The translations under genes were made by a program, and so were the position numbers. A stretch of 64,000 nucleotides of DNA, taken from contig JAACJM010000069.1 in assembly GCA_013368315.1 (NCBI GenBank), forward strand, positions 62,001-126,000. Direction: 5' to 3'. The notes under the pieces were generated by a model that was not told where the DNA came from, searched no databases, and saw only the letters and a list, made by a program, of their open reading frames with translations. Below, piece after piece: positions 1-10,329 of this stretch (the first letter of the stretch is position 1; each line of letters opens with the position of its first letter). The DNA comes from Tetrapyrgos nigripes. Taxonomy: Eukaryota > Basidiomycota > Agaricomycetes > Agaricales > Campanellaceae.

Positions 1-2253
1 CAACAAAGCCTCTTCACAACCTTCATCTCGAGGTAAACCCCAACGAGGCAGAGGAAGAGGCCGTGGCCGTGGCCGCGCCTCACGAGGACAAACAGCCAAA
101 ACAAAACAATCCAAATCCTCTGCAGGCGAAGATCTGGAAGAAGAGGATTCGGATAACGAGGAGCTTATAGCCTTTTCGAAAGAGTTCCCCATCGTAGTGA
201 CTACGTATGAAATCATCATCAGAGACCGTGCACATCTCGCTCAGTATGAATGGGGTTACATCGTTGTGGATGAAGGACATCGTTTGAAGAATTTAGATTG
301 TAAGCTTATGCAGGAAATCAAAAAGTACCCTGCTGCTTCGAGGATGATTTTGACAGGGACTCCTCTGCATGTGAGTGTTCACTGTTTTGTCCCAGCTGCC
401 GCTGACGCCTGCGTTCCTAGAATAACCTATCCGAGCTGTGGGCTCTACTCAACTTCATTCTCCCTGACATCTTCAACGATTTGAACTCTTTCCAGCAATG
501 GTGTGTCATTTTCTCATTGGCTTCAATTTGATGTCGATTTACGCGTCTTTTTTTGTAGGTTCAACCTGCCCACCATGCAAAACAGCCTCGAATTATCTCA
601 AATGTCCAAAGTCATCGACATGCTCCATGGGATCCTTAAACCATTCCTCCTTCGTCGACTAAAGGTTGATGTGGAGAGTAGCTTGCCGCCCAAGAAGGAA
701 TACGTCTTGTACGCTCCGTTGAGCGTGTCTCAGCGCGAGGCCTACGATGAGGTTTTGAATGGGAGCTTGAGGAGGTATTTGTTGAAGGGTGCGATTGCTG
801 GTAGTTCTGAATCTAGAGAGGGAGAGACAGGGTCACCTGTAGATGTGGATGAGGAGAAGAAGGACGATGCAGTTGAGCAACAGGAAGACACACCCAGATC
901 CCGATCTCGAAGGAGGAGGGGTACGAAGGAAGAGGTTGATTTGGTCAAATTGGGTGAAGCTCATCGACAAAAAGCTGCTCGTCAGTGTCTCTCTTTCCTT
1001 TCTTTTACTCTCTCCCATACTCAAATTTACATTTAATCGTCGTTTCCACTCTGCAGGCCAAAAAATCAACAACATGAAACTCCAAAACACCGTCATGCAA
1101 CTTCGGAAAGTTTGCTCACATCCATTCTTATTCGACTGGCCTCTCGACCCGGATACGCATCAACCGATCTTGAATGAGGATTTGGTAGCTGCTTCGGGAA
1201 AGATGATGGTCCTCGATCGATTGCTCACAGAGTTGTTCAGGAGAAAACACAAGGTGCTGTTGTTTAGTCAGTTTACGACGATGCTTGATATTATTGAAGT
1301 GAGGACAAATTATAAACTTGGAGCGAATGATTTGACTGACAAAATGTGTTTTAGGACTGGGCAAAGGAACTCAAAGGCTGGAATATCTGTCGTATAGACG
1401 GTTCAACAGGTCCTCTGGAACGTCGTGAACAAATGAACGAGTTTCAGAATGGTGGTGATTCGCCTGATGCACCTTGCCTTTTCCTGTTGAGTACGAGGGC
1501 GGGTGGATTGGGAATCAACCTCACGGCAGCTGATACGGTGATATTCTATGACCAAGACTGGGTAGGTTTTCATCCGTTATGGACAAAGTTGACCCTGACG
1601 CTCACCATCCTACCCTTCTGATATAGAACCCTCAAATGGACGCCCAAGCTCAAGACCGAGCCATCGAATTGGACAAACAAGACCAGTTTTAATCTTCCGC
1701 CTTGTGAGCGCGCATACCATTGAAACCAAAATCATGCAACGTGCAACGGAGAAAAGACAGCTTGAGGCTTTGGTCATCGCCAAAGGTCAGCCTCACTCGC
1801 ATCGCAATCCATGACAATACACTCACTTCACTTTTGCTCTCGTTGTATCCTGCAGGCAAATTCCGAGCTCCAGCCGCATCTAACACAGGTCGCAATCAGA
1901 CGATTACAGAAATGGCAGCCGACCTCTTGAAACTTGAAGGCGAGGAGATTGAAGTTGTACCAAATACCTCTGAGGGAAAAGCAAATGTGTTGAGCGACCG
2001 GGATTTGGAGGTTTTGTTGGACCGAAGCCCGGAGGTGTTTGTTGAGAGAGGGAAAGGGTGGACTTCTGCGGGTGATGGTCATGGTGATGGGGAGGGTAAG
2101 GGTAAAGGCAACGCAGTTGAGGTATCGGAAGACAATGGGAAGAAAGCAGCCTTTGAGGTGTTTGAGGCACCAAAGGATGCAGGGAATGATGCCCTGGCGA
2201 GGATGCTCGGAGAGGAGACGGACGGGGACGGGGAGGAATATAGCAATCAGTAG
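1..2253 (+). CDS. SNF2-family chromatin remodelling ATPase, Lsh/HELLS/Irc5-like, 3' part with a one-base frameshift
   Basis: The frame is open at the window start, so the N-terminus and Walker A motif lie outside. Seen: a low-complexity Arg/Gly and acidic insert, then [11 protein letters not shown], the DEGH box ([12 protein letters not shown], about 270-300), [25 protein letters not shown], the C-terminal helicase motifs [11 protein letters not shown] and [15 protein letters not shown], and the HRIGQ region. The DEGH box and NNLSELW spacing point to the Lsh/Irc5 group, which remodels nucleosomes in DNA methylation and recombination contexts. Apparent introns: 371-420, 501-558, 981-1056, 1299-1354, 1561-1626 and 1786-1855. 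Oddity: [12 protein letters not shown] and [12 protein letters not shown] are in different frames, meeting at 1660-1662, so one base is missing in a C run. This is either a real lesion or an assembly error. A less conserved acidic tail ends at 2253. Confidence 0.85.
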
Positions 2254-2516
2254 ATCTGTGGCACGGTGCATATTTTTTTTGCTTTTAGTCTCTTGGTATT
2301 ATAGTCATGAGGATTTTGTTATACATGTACATAGACTTCCTTCCTGTAAGTAGTAGATTATCAGTAATATCCCTCTTGTAAATGAACTCGCCGCCGCCAG
2401 GTGTTGTGACGCGGTGTGATGCATCACCTGACCGCTCCCTCCTGCTCAGCCGCGGTCGCGCCGTTGACTGCTGGGCCTATTGTTCTGAGCTGTTCTGACT
2501 CCTGTCATTGAGCCTC

Positions 2517-5500
2517 ATGTCCCAGTCAGACAGACTGAAGGATATCCCATTTAGCTTGTGCGTATCGTCCGCAACGTTTTCGAGTATGTCAGTTCTAACC
2601 ATGTTGACCAGTTTCGCGGCTTTGCCTCGTGAAATCTCTCGGACAATCCGCCGAACACCTGTCAACAGCAAAAGAGAACAACGTCATCTAGCCCTTGAGG
2701 TATTCAAAAATTGGAAAACTCGACTTTATGATGAATTCTCGCCATTACCTCCCGATACATCTCGTATACTCTTTCAGCTGCTATTCCCCAAAGAAGACAC
2801 GGCACGAAAATACCAAATGCAGGAGCCTGCGCTTTCGTCAGAATTGATGAAATGTTTTGGGATAAATGATTCGCGTTTGAAGGACTGGTCGAAGGAGGGT
2901 CACTCTGGATGCCTAGGCGAGGAACTTAGACAGGTTTTATCCAATGCATCCTCGGTGCGTGCTCTTGACTTGTTTTGGATTAAAGTACACTGAAATGCAA
3001 CCGTTTTTCACAGGACCCAGATGAAACTAGTTCTCTGACTCTAGGCGATGTTGATAAGCTTTTGGGCGAGCTAGCCTTGCTCAGCCCCTGGTCGAACTCA
3101 TCCAAAATCCGCCAAGACTTATCCCGACCCAGGAGATCTAGACAGGAAATTATTAAGTCGTTGTTTCGCCCTCTGCCACCTATGGATGCAGCTGTTATGA
3201 CGCAGATTATTCTGAAGGATTTAGACGCTTTCTTGTATCCCTTACCCACTCTATCAACTACGGAGGCTTTGCGGTGCTATAATTCATTGTCGGTGAAAAA
3301 GCTAACCATGGAAGAAGCAATGAGAGCCTGGGATCCTATGACTCTGATGTTAAGGTCTTTCAGGCTTCACAATTCTCTTGATGAAGCTGCACTGGCGTTT
3401 GAACACAATGTCTTGGCGACCGCGCCAAGAATAGGGATACAGGTTCAGGTCAGTTGCTTTACTCCCTCCGTCATCGCGATCCTGATGCTTGTATATAAGA
3501 TGCCAAAATCTGAAAAGGGCCGCAGTCCTCTACATGCTTTGAAACTCTTCAGAACTCCTGATTTGATATGGGCAGAAACTAAATATGACGGAGAGAGGGC
3601 CCAGATCCACATAGAGATCGTCGAGGGCGAGGAGCCTCGGCTGAATATTCTCAGCAAAAGCAAGCGCAATTCCACCCTAGATCGTCGTGCTGTACATCCC
3701 ATTATCGTACAATGCTTGGGATTGCACAGTTCGCGGCCCAAAATCAAGAAGAATGCTATCCTTGATGCAGAGATGTGTGCATTTATTGGGGACCGCATTG
3801 ATGCAGAGTCTTGGAGGATTGGAGGTCTAGTCGAGGCTACGGCTGCAGGAATACGTGCCAAACAGACTGGCAAACGGAAACGCCGCCATTCGTGAGCCTT
3901 CTGTTCTCTTGTATATTTGTCTTCCTAATCGTATTATCAAGAAGTGGGCAATATTCCAAGCCATCGGAAACCAGACATCTTGGTCTGGTATTTTTCGATG
4001 TGCTGCTCGTTGACGACAAATCTCTCATTACAGCGCCTTACTGGGAACGACGAAATATCCTCGAGGAGCTGATCATTCCGAAGCCTGGGTTAGTACTTCT
4101 GTCAACCAGGTGGCCTTTGACTATCGATGGACAGTCAGAGGCATCGGAATTATCCCAGTCATACCAGGACTATTTTCCCGACGATTGCACAGTGACCGCC
4201 CTTGCCAACATATTCGCCGAACGTACTGCACTTTGTTACGAAGAAGGTCTGGTTCTCAAAGCCTCAAGATCAACGTACAACGACTTCAGAGCACCATGGG
4301 TGAAGCTGAAGAGGGATTATATCCCAGGCCTAGGTGATTCAATCGACTTGATACTGCTTGGTGCAGTCTGGGATAAGGAAAGAGCCGCAGAATTAGCAGG
4401 TCAGTTCTCTCTTTTCTGCTTGAGATGTCTTTGCTGACTTGACCAAAGTGCCGACTTCGACGTACACTACATTTTATATTGGTGTCTGGCAAAATCCAGA
4501 TGAAATAGAACGTGATGTGAGTGATACTGATCCATACCTGGTCAAAGAGCCTCACATTTTTCTGGTTTTGTCGTACAGCCCAGCGTCTTGCCTAATTTTC
4601 ACATCTACTGCACGTCCTCCTATGGCCAGTCGAGAGCGGATTTAGAGACGCTCAATTTTCTCATCAAGAGTAAAACACCGATCGCTTACACAAAGAACCG
4701 CATGGTAAGAGTGCTCTGTATTGAGAAGGCATTCAGAACTGACTCCTCGCAGGTGAAAGGCCTGCCATACACCTACACCATATATGAAGGACTCAGTGAT
4801 CCGGCTGTCTTACTAGCTGAGCCGGTCGTCGTAGAGGTTTTGGGAGATAGGTTTGTCAAAGCAGAGAGCAAAGAGGTCGGTCTTCCAACCCCTCAATTCT
4901 TCGAGATACTGACTTCACTCTGGTCCATACAGCCGTACCAGCCTCGCCATCCTAGGATAGCGAAGTGGTTCCGTTCATTTGAGCGTTCTTGGAGCGATAC
5001 CGTGCCCCGTGAAGAGCTTGAACGAATTGCCATAAAGGCTTTGGGTGTGGAAGAGAATATGCTAGTCCAGGATGAATTTGACCAGTGGGCTAGTGGTCTA
5101 GGCTGGACGTTGAGCAAACCGAAGGCTCCAGCGTTGTCCGCCGAGAAACAAGCAGAAAGGAAGCGGAAGAGGGAGAAGGAAGTTGAGAAGATGTTGGTCG
5201 TCATGTCTGGCCTTGACAAGAGGAAGATAAAGCGAGTGAAGCTTACGCGTGAAACATGGGAAGGAGCAACGCTGTCGGATATACCCCTTGTCGGCCCGAT
5301 GGAGAGATATGACGGTCTTCGTGATCAAGCAAGTCGACCTGTTTCAGGTTCACCGGCCGTCCCTGATTCTCGAAGCTCAAACATGGCCTCAGACTCGACC
5401 AGAGCACCTCTGCGTATATCAACCAATATCCAGCATGCCACAAGGGAAGAATCTCCTGACGTAAACGCAGCAACGAAACTCCCTCCAACACCGGATACTG

Positions 5501-6000
5501 GACATCGACACCCAAAAAAGATGGGCTCAAGAAAGGCTTCTAGCCCTGTCCGATCTCTCAAACCAATGTCATTAGACAAGCACTCTTCGAAGACGGCGGC
5601 CATGGATGACTATCCTCTATATGAACAGAATTGTGCGTTCTTCAAGAACGCAGTGATCTGGTATTCTGGAGGCGGTAATGCACCTTGGAAGACTGTTATC
5701 CGCCAATCATCTACTCGCGTAAGCGCGATTGAAGCCGTGCTTTCTGGATGTGGATGGCGTTGCTCGCAAACGCAGGCTCTGAACTCCAATCCGCAATGCG
5801 ACTGGTCTCGTGGCGTTCTAGTGTTCGACCTTGACAATGAATATGGTCAAGCACAAAGAGAACATGCGTTGAGCTTAATTCGTGCCCGAAGTCGGGTCCC
5901 GTTCTCTGTTCGAAAACCGATATGGTTTTTTAATTCCCGTACGTTGGATCTACACGGGAAGACAAGTCTGAACAATCAGGCTTTGCACTCGTTTGAGTGA
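2517..6000 (+). CDS. ATP-dependent DNA ligase, Lig4-like, without a recognisable BRCT tail
   Basis: Nucleotidyltransferase that seals DNA nicks through an enzyme-AMP intermediate. The lysyl-AMP motif I is ETKYDGERAQIHI (near 3580), followed by SKSKRNST, ILDAEMCAF, GLVFFDVLLVDDKSL, EEGLVLKASRSTY and WVKLKRDY, which are ligase motifs in order. The N-terminal helical domain resembles Lig4. ATG 2517 gives MSQSDRLKDIPFS. Introns inferred: 2558-2611, 2955-3013, 3449-3499, 3892-3941, 4400-4448, 4517-4578 and 4705-4752. Several are multiples of three without stops, so they read through. The C-terminal third has a basic stretch (KQAERKRKREKEVEKM), a low-complexity linker and a final block around NCAFFKNAVIWYSGGG that might be a divergent BRCT-like fold, but I cannot show the BRCT tryptophan pattern. 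It may be the fungal Lig4-like paralogue and not the end-joining Lig4 itself. Confidence 0.8.
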
Positions 6001-6531
6001 CACTAGGGCTCCAAGCTTAAATTATTCTTTTTTATTGAGCATCTACAGAACATCTAGGGATTGGGATTTTCTAGTGAATCTTCACATTAATTTGTAGCTC
6101 ACGATGTACAATGTATGCCGTTGACGTTAGGAGAAGTATTGGCCAAGCAGATATAATATTCCTCATCAACTTTTGGCAGAGTGTACGCAGCAAGTCCAAC
6201 ATAAACAAATTCAAAATTCTGTCATGTTTTTGAACGAGTGACTGACAGTGATTGACGCGACGGCTCAACGAACCTTCAAATGACCTGAGTTTGAGGTACA
6301 TGTGCTTGATAAAGTACGGTTTCAAAAAAAAATAGGACTAATACGCTCCAAAAATTTCCATAGTGCACTAGGTGAGCCTGAGGCTCAACGAAGGTCTGAC
6401 CGTGGTACCGTTTAATTCTCCCTTCCGAAGGCTTCTATATCAAACTCTACAGCTATTTCGATGGTGCTTGATGAATTACTTACAGCAGGTCAATACTCGC
6501 TAGGCCAAGCTTATAATAAAGTGCCGTGGGC
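6001..6531. other. Intergenic, no gene seen
   Basis: About 530 bases between the ligase stop and the TATA box of the next gene. It is AT-rich, with only short open frames lacking codon structure. It presumably holds the ligase 3' UTR and the upstream control region of the Cys-rich gene. Confidence 0.5.
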
Positions 6532-6538
6532 TATAAAA
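6532..6538 (+). promoter_or_regulatory. TATA box of the Cys-rich protein gene
   Basis: A perfect TATAAAA lies about 160 nt before the proposed ATG at 6698, leaving room for a 5' UTR of roughly 120-130 nt. Position and sequence are seen; function is inferred. Confidence 0.5.
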
Positions 6539-6697
6539 TCCTGAGTATTTGTCTTCCCAACGGTCAACCATCTCCGCAGATCCCAGAATAGAGAGCTTGT
6601 CTTTCACACTCCTTGGTCACCGTCTCTCTTTTCGCAAATCAGCTCCTCTAGAAGGACGATATATACCTATCCTTTGTCTTCCTCCATCGAGTAAGAT

Positions 6698-7353
6698 ATG
6701 GCCGATGATTGTTGCGGTATCTGCGTTTGCTGTTGTCTATGTTTCTGTGCGTATGCTGCTCGCTTTTTTTTTTGACGTTTGCAATGACGTCCTGTCACCA
6801 TGTTGAAAATTTGTCTCTGATTCCGCCTCCTTCGTTGCGCAATCTTAGCCCTGTGTGGACCTACATCCCCCTGTATCCGTTTCTGTGAGTGCCTAGACTA
6901 TTCATTCCACCTCGATTCTGACTACTTTTCTTTCCCTCACTTCACTTAACCTTCATCCAAACAGTCCCTTGTTCCTGCTGCAAAAACAGGCCCAAGGACT
7001 TCGACGATGATGATGATGACGGTAACTACAACCCCTATCCACCCGGTCATCCCGGAAATCCCATCCAACCCGGATCTGTTGGATCATTCGGGCAACCGGG
7101 TCAAACCCAGCATCAACCACAGCAACGGGATTTGATGTACAACCCTCAGACTGGCAACCATGTCAATGAGCACGCGCGGCAGCCTTCGCCTACTTCGAAC
7201 ATGGCGTATCCACCAATGCCTCAACCTACGCATTATGGTCCAGAAACTGGCTACGGTAGATCGCCTCCTGGGCACTCTGGACATGGACATGCGTACGGAG
7301 CCGGAGAGAACAGTGCGGACATTCCAATGGCGTTGAAGCCAGGCGGAAATTGA
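6698..7353 (+). CDS. Small Cys-rich protein with Pro/Gly/His-rich tail, unknown function
   Basis: Three exons (6698-6746, 6849-6884, 6965-7353) give about 157 residues. The N-terminus is MADDCCGICVCCCLCF, followed by a second short exon with two Cys and then FPCSCCKNRPKDFDDDDDDG. The rest is Pro, Gly, His and Gln rich (NPYPPGHPGNPIQPG) and ends in IPMALKPGGN. The Cys-dense start could be palmitoylated and membrane associated, or bind metal; neither can be decided from sequence. There is no signal peptide. A TATA box at 6532 and a consistent splice phase (phase 1 at both introns) support a real gene. The junctions of the 36-nt middle exon are the least certain part. Confidence 0.6.
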
Positions 7354-7479
7354 AGTTCTGAAAGGAACGATCTCATTCGTTAGAGGATGTGGGATAGAAT
7401 ATATACAATAATTTTTGAGAATCTGCGAAAGACGAGTATACTCGTACACTTGCGTGGCCAGTCTGAGCGGAGTCGATCT

Positions 7480-8239
7480 TGAGTCAATTGCATTCCCTGA
7501 CATTGAATATCGGAAGACATGTACTCCGGAGCTGCAGGCATATACTGCTTCCAAGCTCTACACTGCACTCACTTCAGACATATCCCAAGAATCTCTCACT
7601 CTTGATGCGGCTTGGGTTCTCGGTGAATATTGTGAGATTGTGCTGGAAGGCGGACTAGTGGATGGAGAGGAACCTAAATCGGTATGTTAACTTCTTTTAG
7701 CTTGCGCCTTCAGTCACCCGAAAATTCGTTTGTAGATCACCGATAGTCGATTTATTCCTGTCCATCCTCCACTCACCATATGCCAACTATCTTAAGCGGC
7801 AATGCGTGCTCACCACTATCACGAAAATTTCTTCTCGGCCTGTGATATCTCCTGCCCAGCAGGAACGTATCTCAGAGTTAACAATGTACACAACCACACC
7901 CGAGCTTGAATTGCAACAGCGGCTGTGGAATTTGCTAGCCTGTTCAATTTGGGGCAGGTTAGAGAGGGTGTTTCAGAGAGGATGCCTCCTCCAGAATTAA
8001 AGGCCACAGTTATAGGTGTCGGTAAGTCCCTCCCTCAAGCCATCCTATTTAGCGGATTCAAGTCGACTGACATATCTTATAATTCACTGAGCGAGAATAA
8101 ACCCATAGGATCAAGTTCGGGCGGAGATTTACTCCAAATGGACGATGCAGTATCACCAACAACAAACGGTCCAGCAGGAGACCAGAATAATGACGAACTG
8201 CTAGCTGAAATATTTGGAGGTTCTTCTGCGCCTTTGTAA
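7480..8239 (+). pseudogene. AP-1 gamma-adaptin fragment (decayed)
   Basis: Conceptual translation shows the end of the adaptin trunk and the hinge. The first piece, TPELQAYTASKLYTAL followed by DISQESLTLDAAWVLGEY and EIVLEGGLVDGEEPKS (7520-7679), matches the gamma-adaptin segment that usually reads AAWCIGEYGD. After an intron comes CVLTTITKISSRPVISPAQQ, then TPELELQQR, EFASLFNLGQ and SERMPPPELKA. The frame breaks at about 7920: after LQQR one G is missing, so AVEFASLF continues in another frame. A short hinge with DLLQMDDAV and DELLAEIFGG ends at a stop at 8237-8239, where the gamma-ear domain should follow. The first 450 or so residues and the ear are absent. It was probably an insertion of a partial copy or a truncated gene. 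The intact gene is not in this window. Confidence 0.7.
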
Positions 8240-8524
8240 AAGAACCGCGGATTTGGTTCGGGTTCAGGAGACTCTAAGATGAACAGTAGTGAGAAAAGGT
8301 ACTTGAATCAAGGCAAGCTTTCGCGTTACCAAGAAATACCAGGTTCTCGAGTACTTGGTGAGCACGCCGGCGTCCGTCAAGGGCGAGAAATAGCACACTA
8401 AGCAAGCTTCTGAGCAAGGCAGGTTCATTCAAATTCGTCAATGGTATACAGTAGCAGACTATTGAGAAGACTCGAGTGAAGCACCTGTCCTACAATCGTC
8501 CCGAGGACCATGGGACGATCACAT

Positions 8525-8983
8525 TTAGAGGTTGATGTTAACAGGGGTGCATCCAAGGGCAACGACGCCATCTAGAGGAAGACATACGTCAATACTAGTT
8601 AAAGGTACAGGGAAAAGCGACCTTACTGAAGCTGTTGTTCTCGCAGCAAACGGGCTGAGCAGTGCAAGAGTTTCCTCCAACGCCAATGACAGAAATTGGG
8701 CTGCAGGTTACGCCTACTTGGGCAGTGACAGATCCAATATCAATGCCGAGCAATCCGAGGAGGGCTGAGACAACGTCAGAGTTGGCATCCTGAACACTGT
8801 TGCAGCCTAGTAGCGAGGGAATCAGGGACAACGACGAGTACGAAGAAGTCAGTAAGGACAATCACGAAGATGAGGAAGGGATAGCCTACATTGGAGGTTT
8901 CCGGTGTTGCACTGGCTAGCAGGGGCACTTGTGGCAGCCGCAAGGGTGGCGAGGGCAGAGATGGCGAGGAGCTTGAACTGCAT
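8525..8983 (-). CDS. Class I hydrophobin
   Basis: Secreted amphipathic protein that self-assembles at air-water interfaces and coats hyphae. Three exons read on the minus strand: 8890-8983, 8627-8806 and 8525-8571. The product is about 106 residues. A signal peptide (MQFKLLAISALATLAAATSA) is followed by the eight-Cys pattern C-x6-CC, then C-x13-C, then C-x5-CC, then a last C in GVVALGCTPVNINL. The long spacing between the CC pair and the third Cys fits class I. A TATAAAAG lies about 75 nt upstream of the ATG. Splice phases agree at both junctions, and the short last exon completes the final Cys. The protein looks intact. Confidence 0.93.
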
Positions 8984-9057
8984 GTTTTCTGAGAGGGAGA
9001 TGCTTGAACGACTGGGGAGGAGTGTTCGAGTGAGGAAAAAGGGCCTTTGGAGGTAGG

Positions 9058-9065
9058 CTTTTATA
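9058..9065 (-). promoter_or_regulatory. TATA box of the hydrophobin gene
   Basis: TATAAAAG on the minus strand, about 75 nt upstream of the hydrophobin start codon and embedded in GGGTATAAAAGCC. A strong TATA element fits the high, regulated expression usual for hydrophobins. Confidence 0.6.
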
Positions 9066-9218
9066 CCCTTCGTGCAAGTTCGCCGTCCCGGGTCGAGGCC
9101 TGAGCAATGTTGAAATTTGAAACTTGAGAACTTCGGCAACGAGAATTTTGAAAGGCCCCGCCTACTCAGAAAGGGAGAACTGAATGGCTTCCCGGGTGTA
9201 AAAATTGTCAAAAATATG

Positions 9219-9500
9219 GTTGCAGACGAGGTCGTTTGTCCAAGCGGTCAATTACGTCCCAACCATCTCAGCCACTCATGGGACTGAAGCGAAGTATACA
9301 GAACATTTTCTGGTAGAAAAAAGGGAACTAAAACGCTGGTTCTGAAAAAGCATGCCTCCTCGCTCGTCCATCCTGTTTTTGGACCTTGGAGAGGTCTGTC
9401 CAGCATGCATTCTTCCCAAAGGAGACGCTATGAGTTGTCTTGAACCGTTGACGCAACATTGACGGTTGGTTGACGCTGTCCCAGCCCAGACTTGCACGTT
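9219..9500 (+). repeat. Direct repeat, copy 1
   Basis: Starts GTTGCAGACGAGGTCGTTTG and ends CTTGCACGTT. It is repeated almost letter for letter at 9555-9843 with a few indels and substitutions. Internal landmarks are CCAAGCGGTCAATTACGTCC, CATGCCTCCTCGCTCGTCCA and CAGCATGCATTCTTCCC. No coding frame is shared. The first 30 nt resemble the 5' end and A box of a tRNA-Leu, but no B box was found. Confidence 0.85.
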
Positions 9501-9554
9501 AGTCTCCCCTAGGCTGACTCAACGGCTCACAAGCTCGCTTACTAGAACATACCA

Positions 9555-9843
9555 GTTGCAGACGAGGTCGTTTGTCCAAGCGGTCAATTACGTCCCAACC
9601 ATCTCAGCCACTCATGGACTGAAGCGAAGTATACAGAACATTTTCTGGTAGAAAAAAAGGGAACCAAAACGCTGGTTCTGAAAAGGCATGCCTCCTCGCT
9701 CGTCCATGACGCATTTTGGGATTTTGGAGAGGTCTGTCCAGCATGCATTCTTCCCAAAGGAGACGCTATGAGTTGTCTTGAATTGGACCATTGATACAAC
9801 ATCGACGGTTGGTTGACGTTGTCCCAGTCCAGGCTTGCACGTT
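9555..9843 (+). repeat. Direct repeat, copy 2
   Basis: Second copy of the element at 9219-9500, in the same orientation and separated from it by 54 nt of unrelated sequence. The offset changes from 336 to 343 nt across the copy because of small insertions (for example six extra bases before the GACCATTG segment). It lies between the hydrophobin promoter and the 3' end of AFR-A. Confidence 0.85.
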
Positions 9844-10329
9844 GTTTTCCACAGAAGCGCGTTTGTGATTTTCGGTGTTTGCCGAGCTCCTTAAACTATC
9901 ACCGTGAGATAAGTCCGACGCACTTCTTTGCAGCACCCCATTCTGCCCGACGACGCACAGGCGCAGCGTCGCAAGTCAACTACATTAATCATCTGCTTCC
10001 TTCCTCTAAAGACGAGCGGCGACGACTGCATACCAGGTGTCTCTCGTTGCATGTGAAATTGTCGCTTATGTGTAGCTCTTAACTTTAAGCGCATACTGCA
10101 CGGATTCTGATATAAGTACTCTAGAATTTAGTGCCCGAGTTGAACAAAAAACCGACAGGTCCAAATCCAAATCCTGAGTTCCCCAAAAGTTTCATCTTGA
10201 CATTTTCAATGAAATTAGCGAATAATGCCCGGGGGATGTAGAAGACAATATTCTGGAGAGAAAAAACGATAGATTTACATGCGGAGAGGTTACGAGACGT
10301 ATATTATATTATCTACAACCTAATATACT
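9844..10329. other. Intergenic, no gene seen
   Basis: About 490 bases downstream of the AFR-A stop. AT-rich near 10300 and likely to hold the AFR-A 3' UTR. No coding or structured element recognised. Confidence 0.5.

Noticed and set aside
9230..9310. A functional tRNA-Leu gene
   Set aside because: Only the first 30 nt resemble one; no B box, anticodon arm or acceptor pairing could be drawn.
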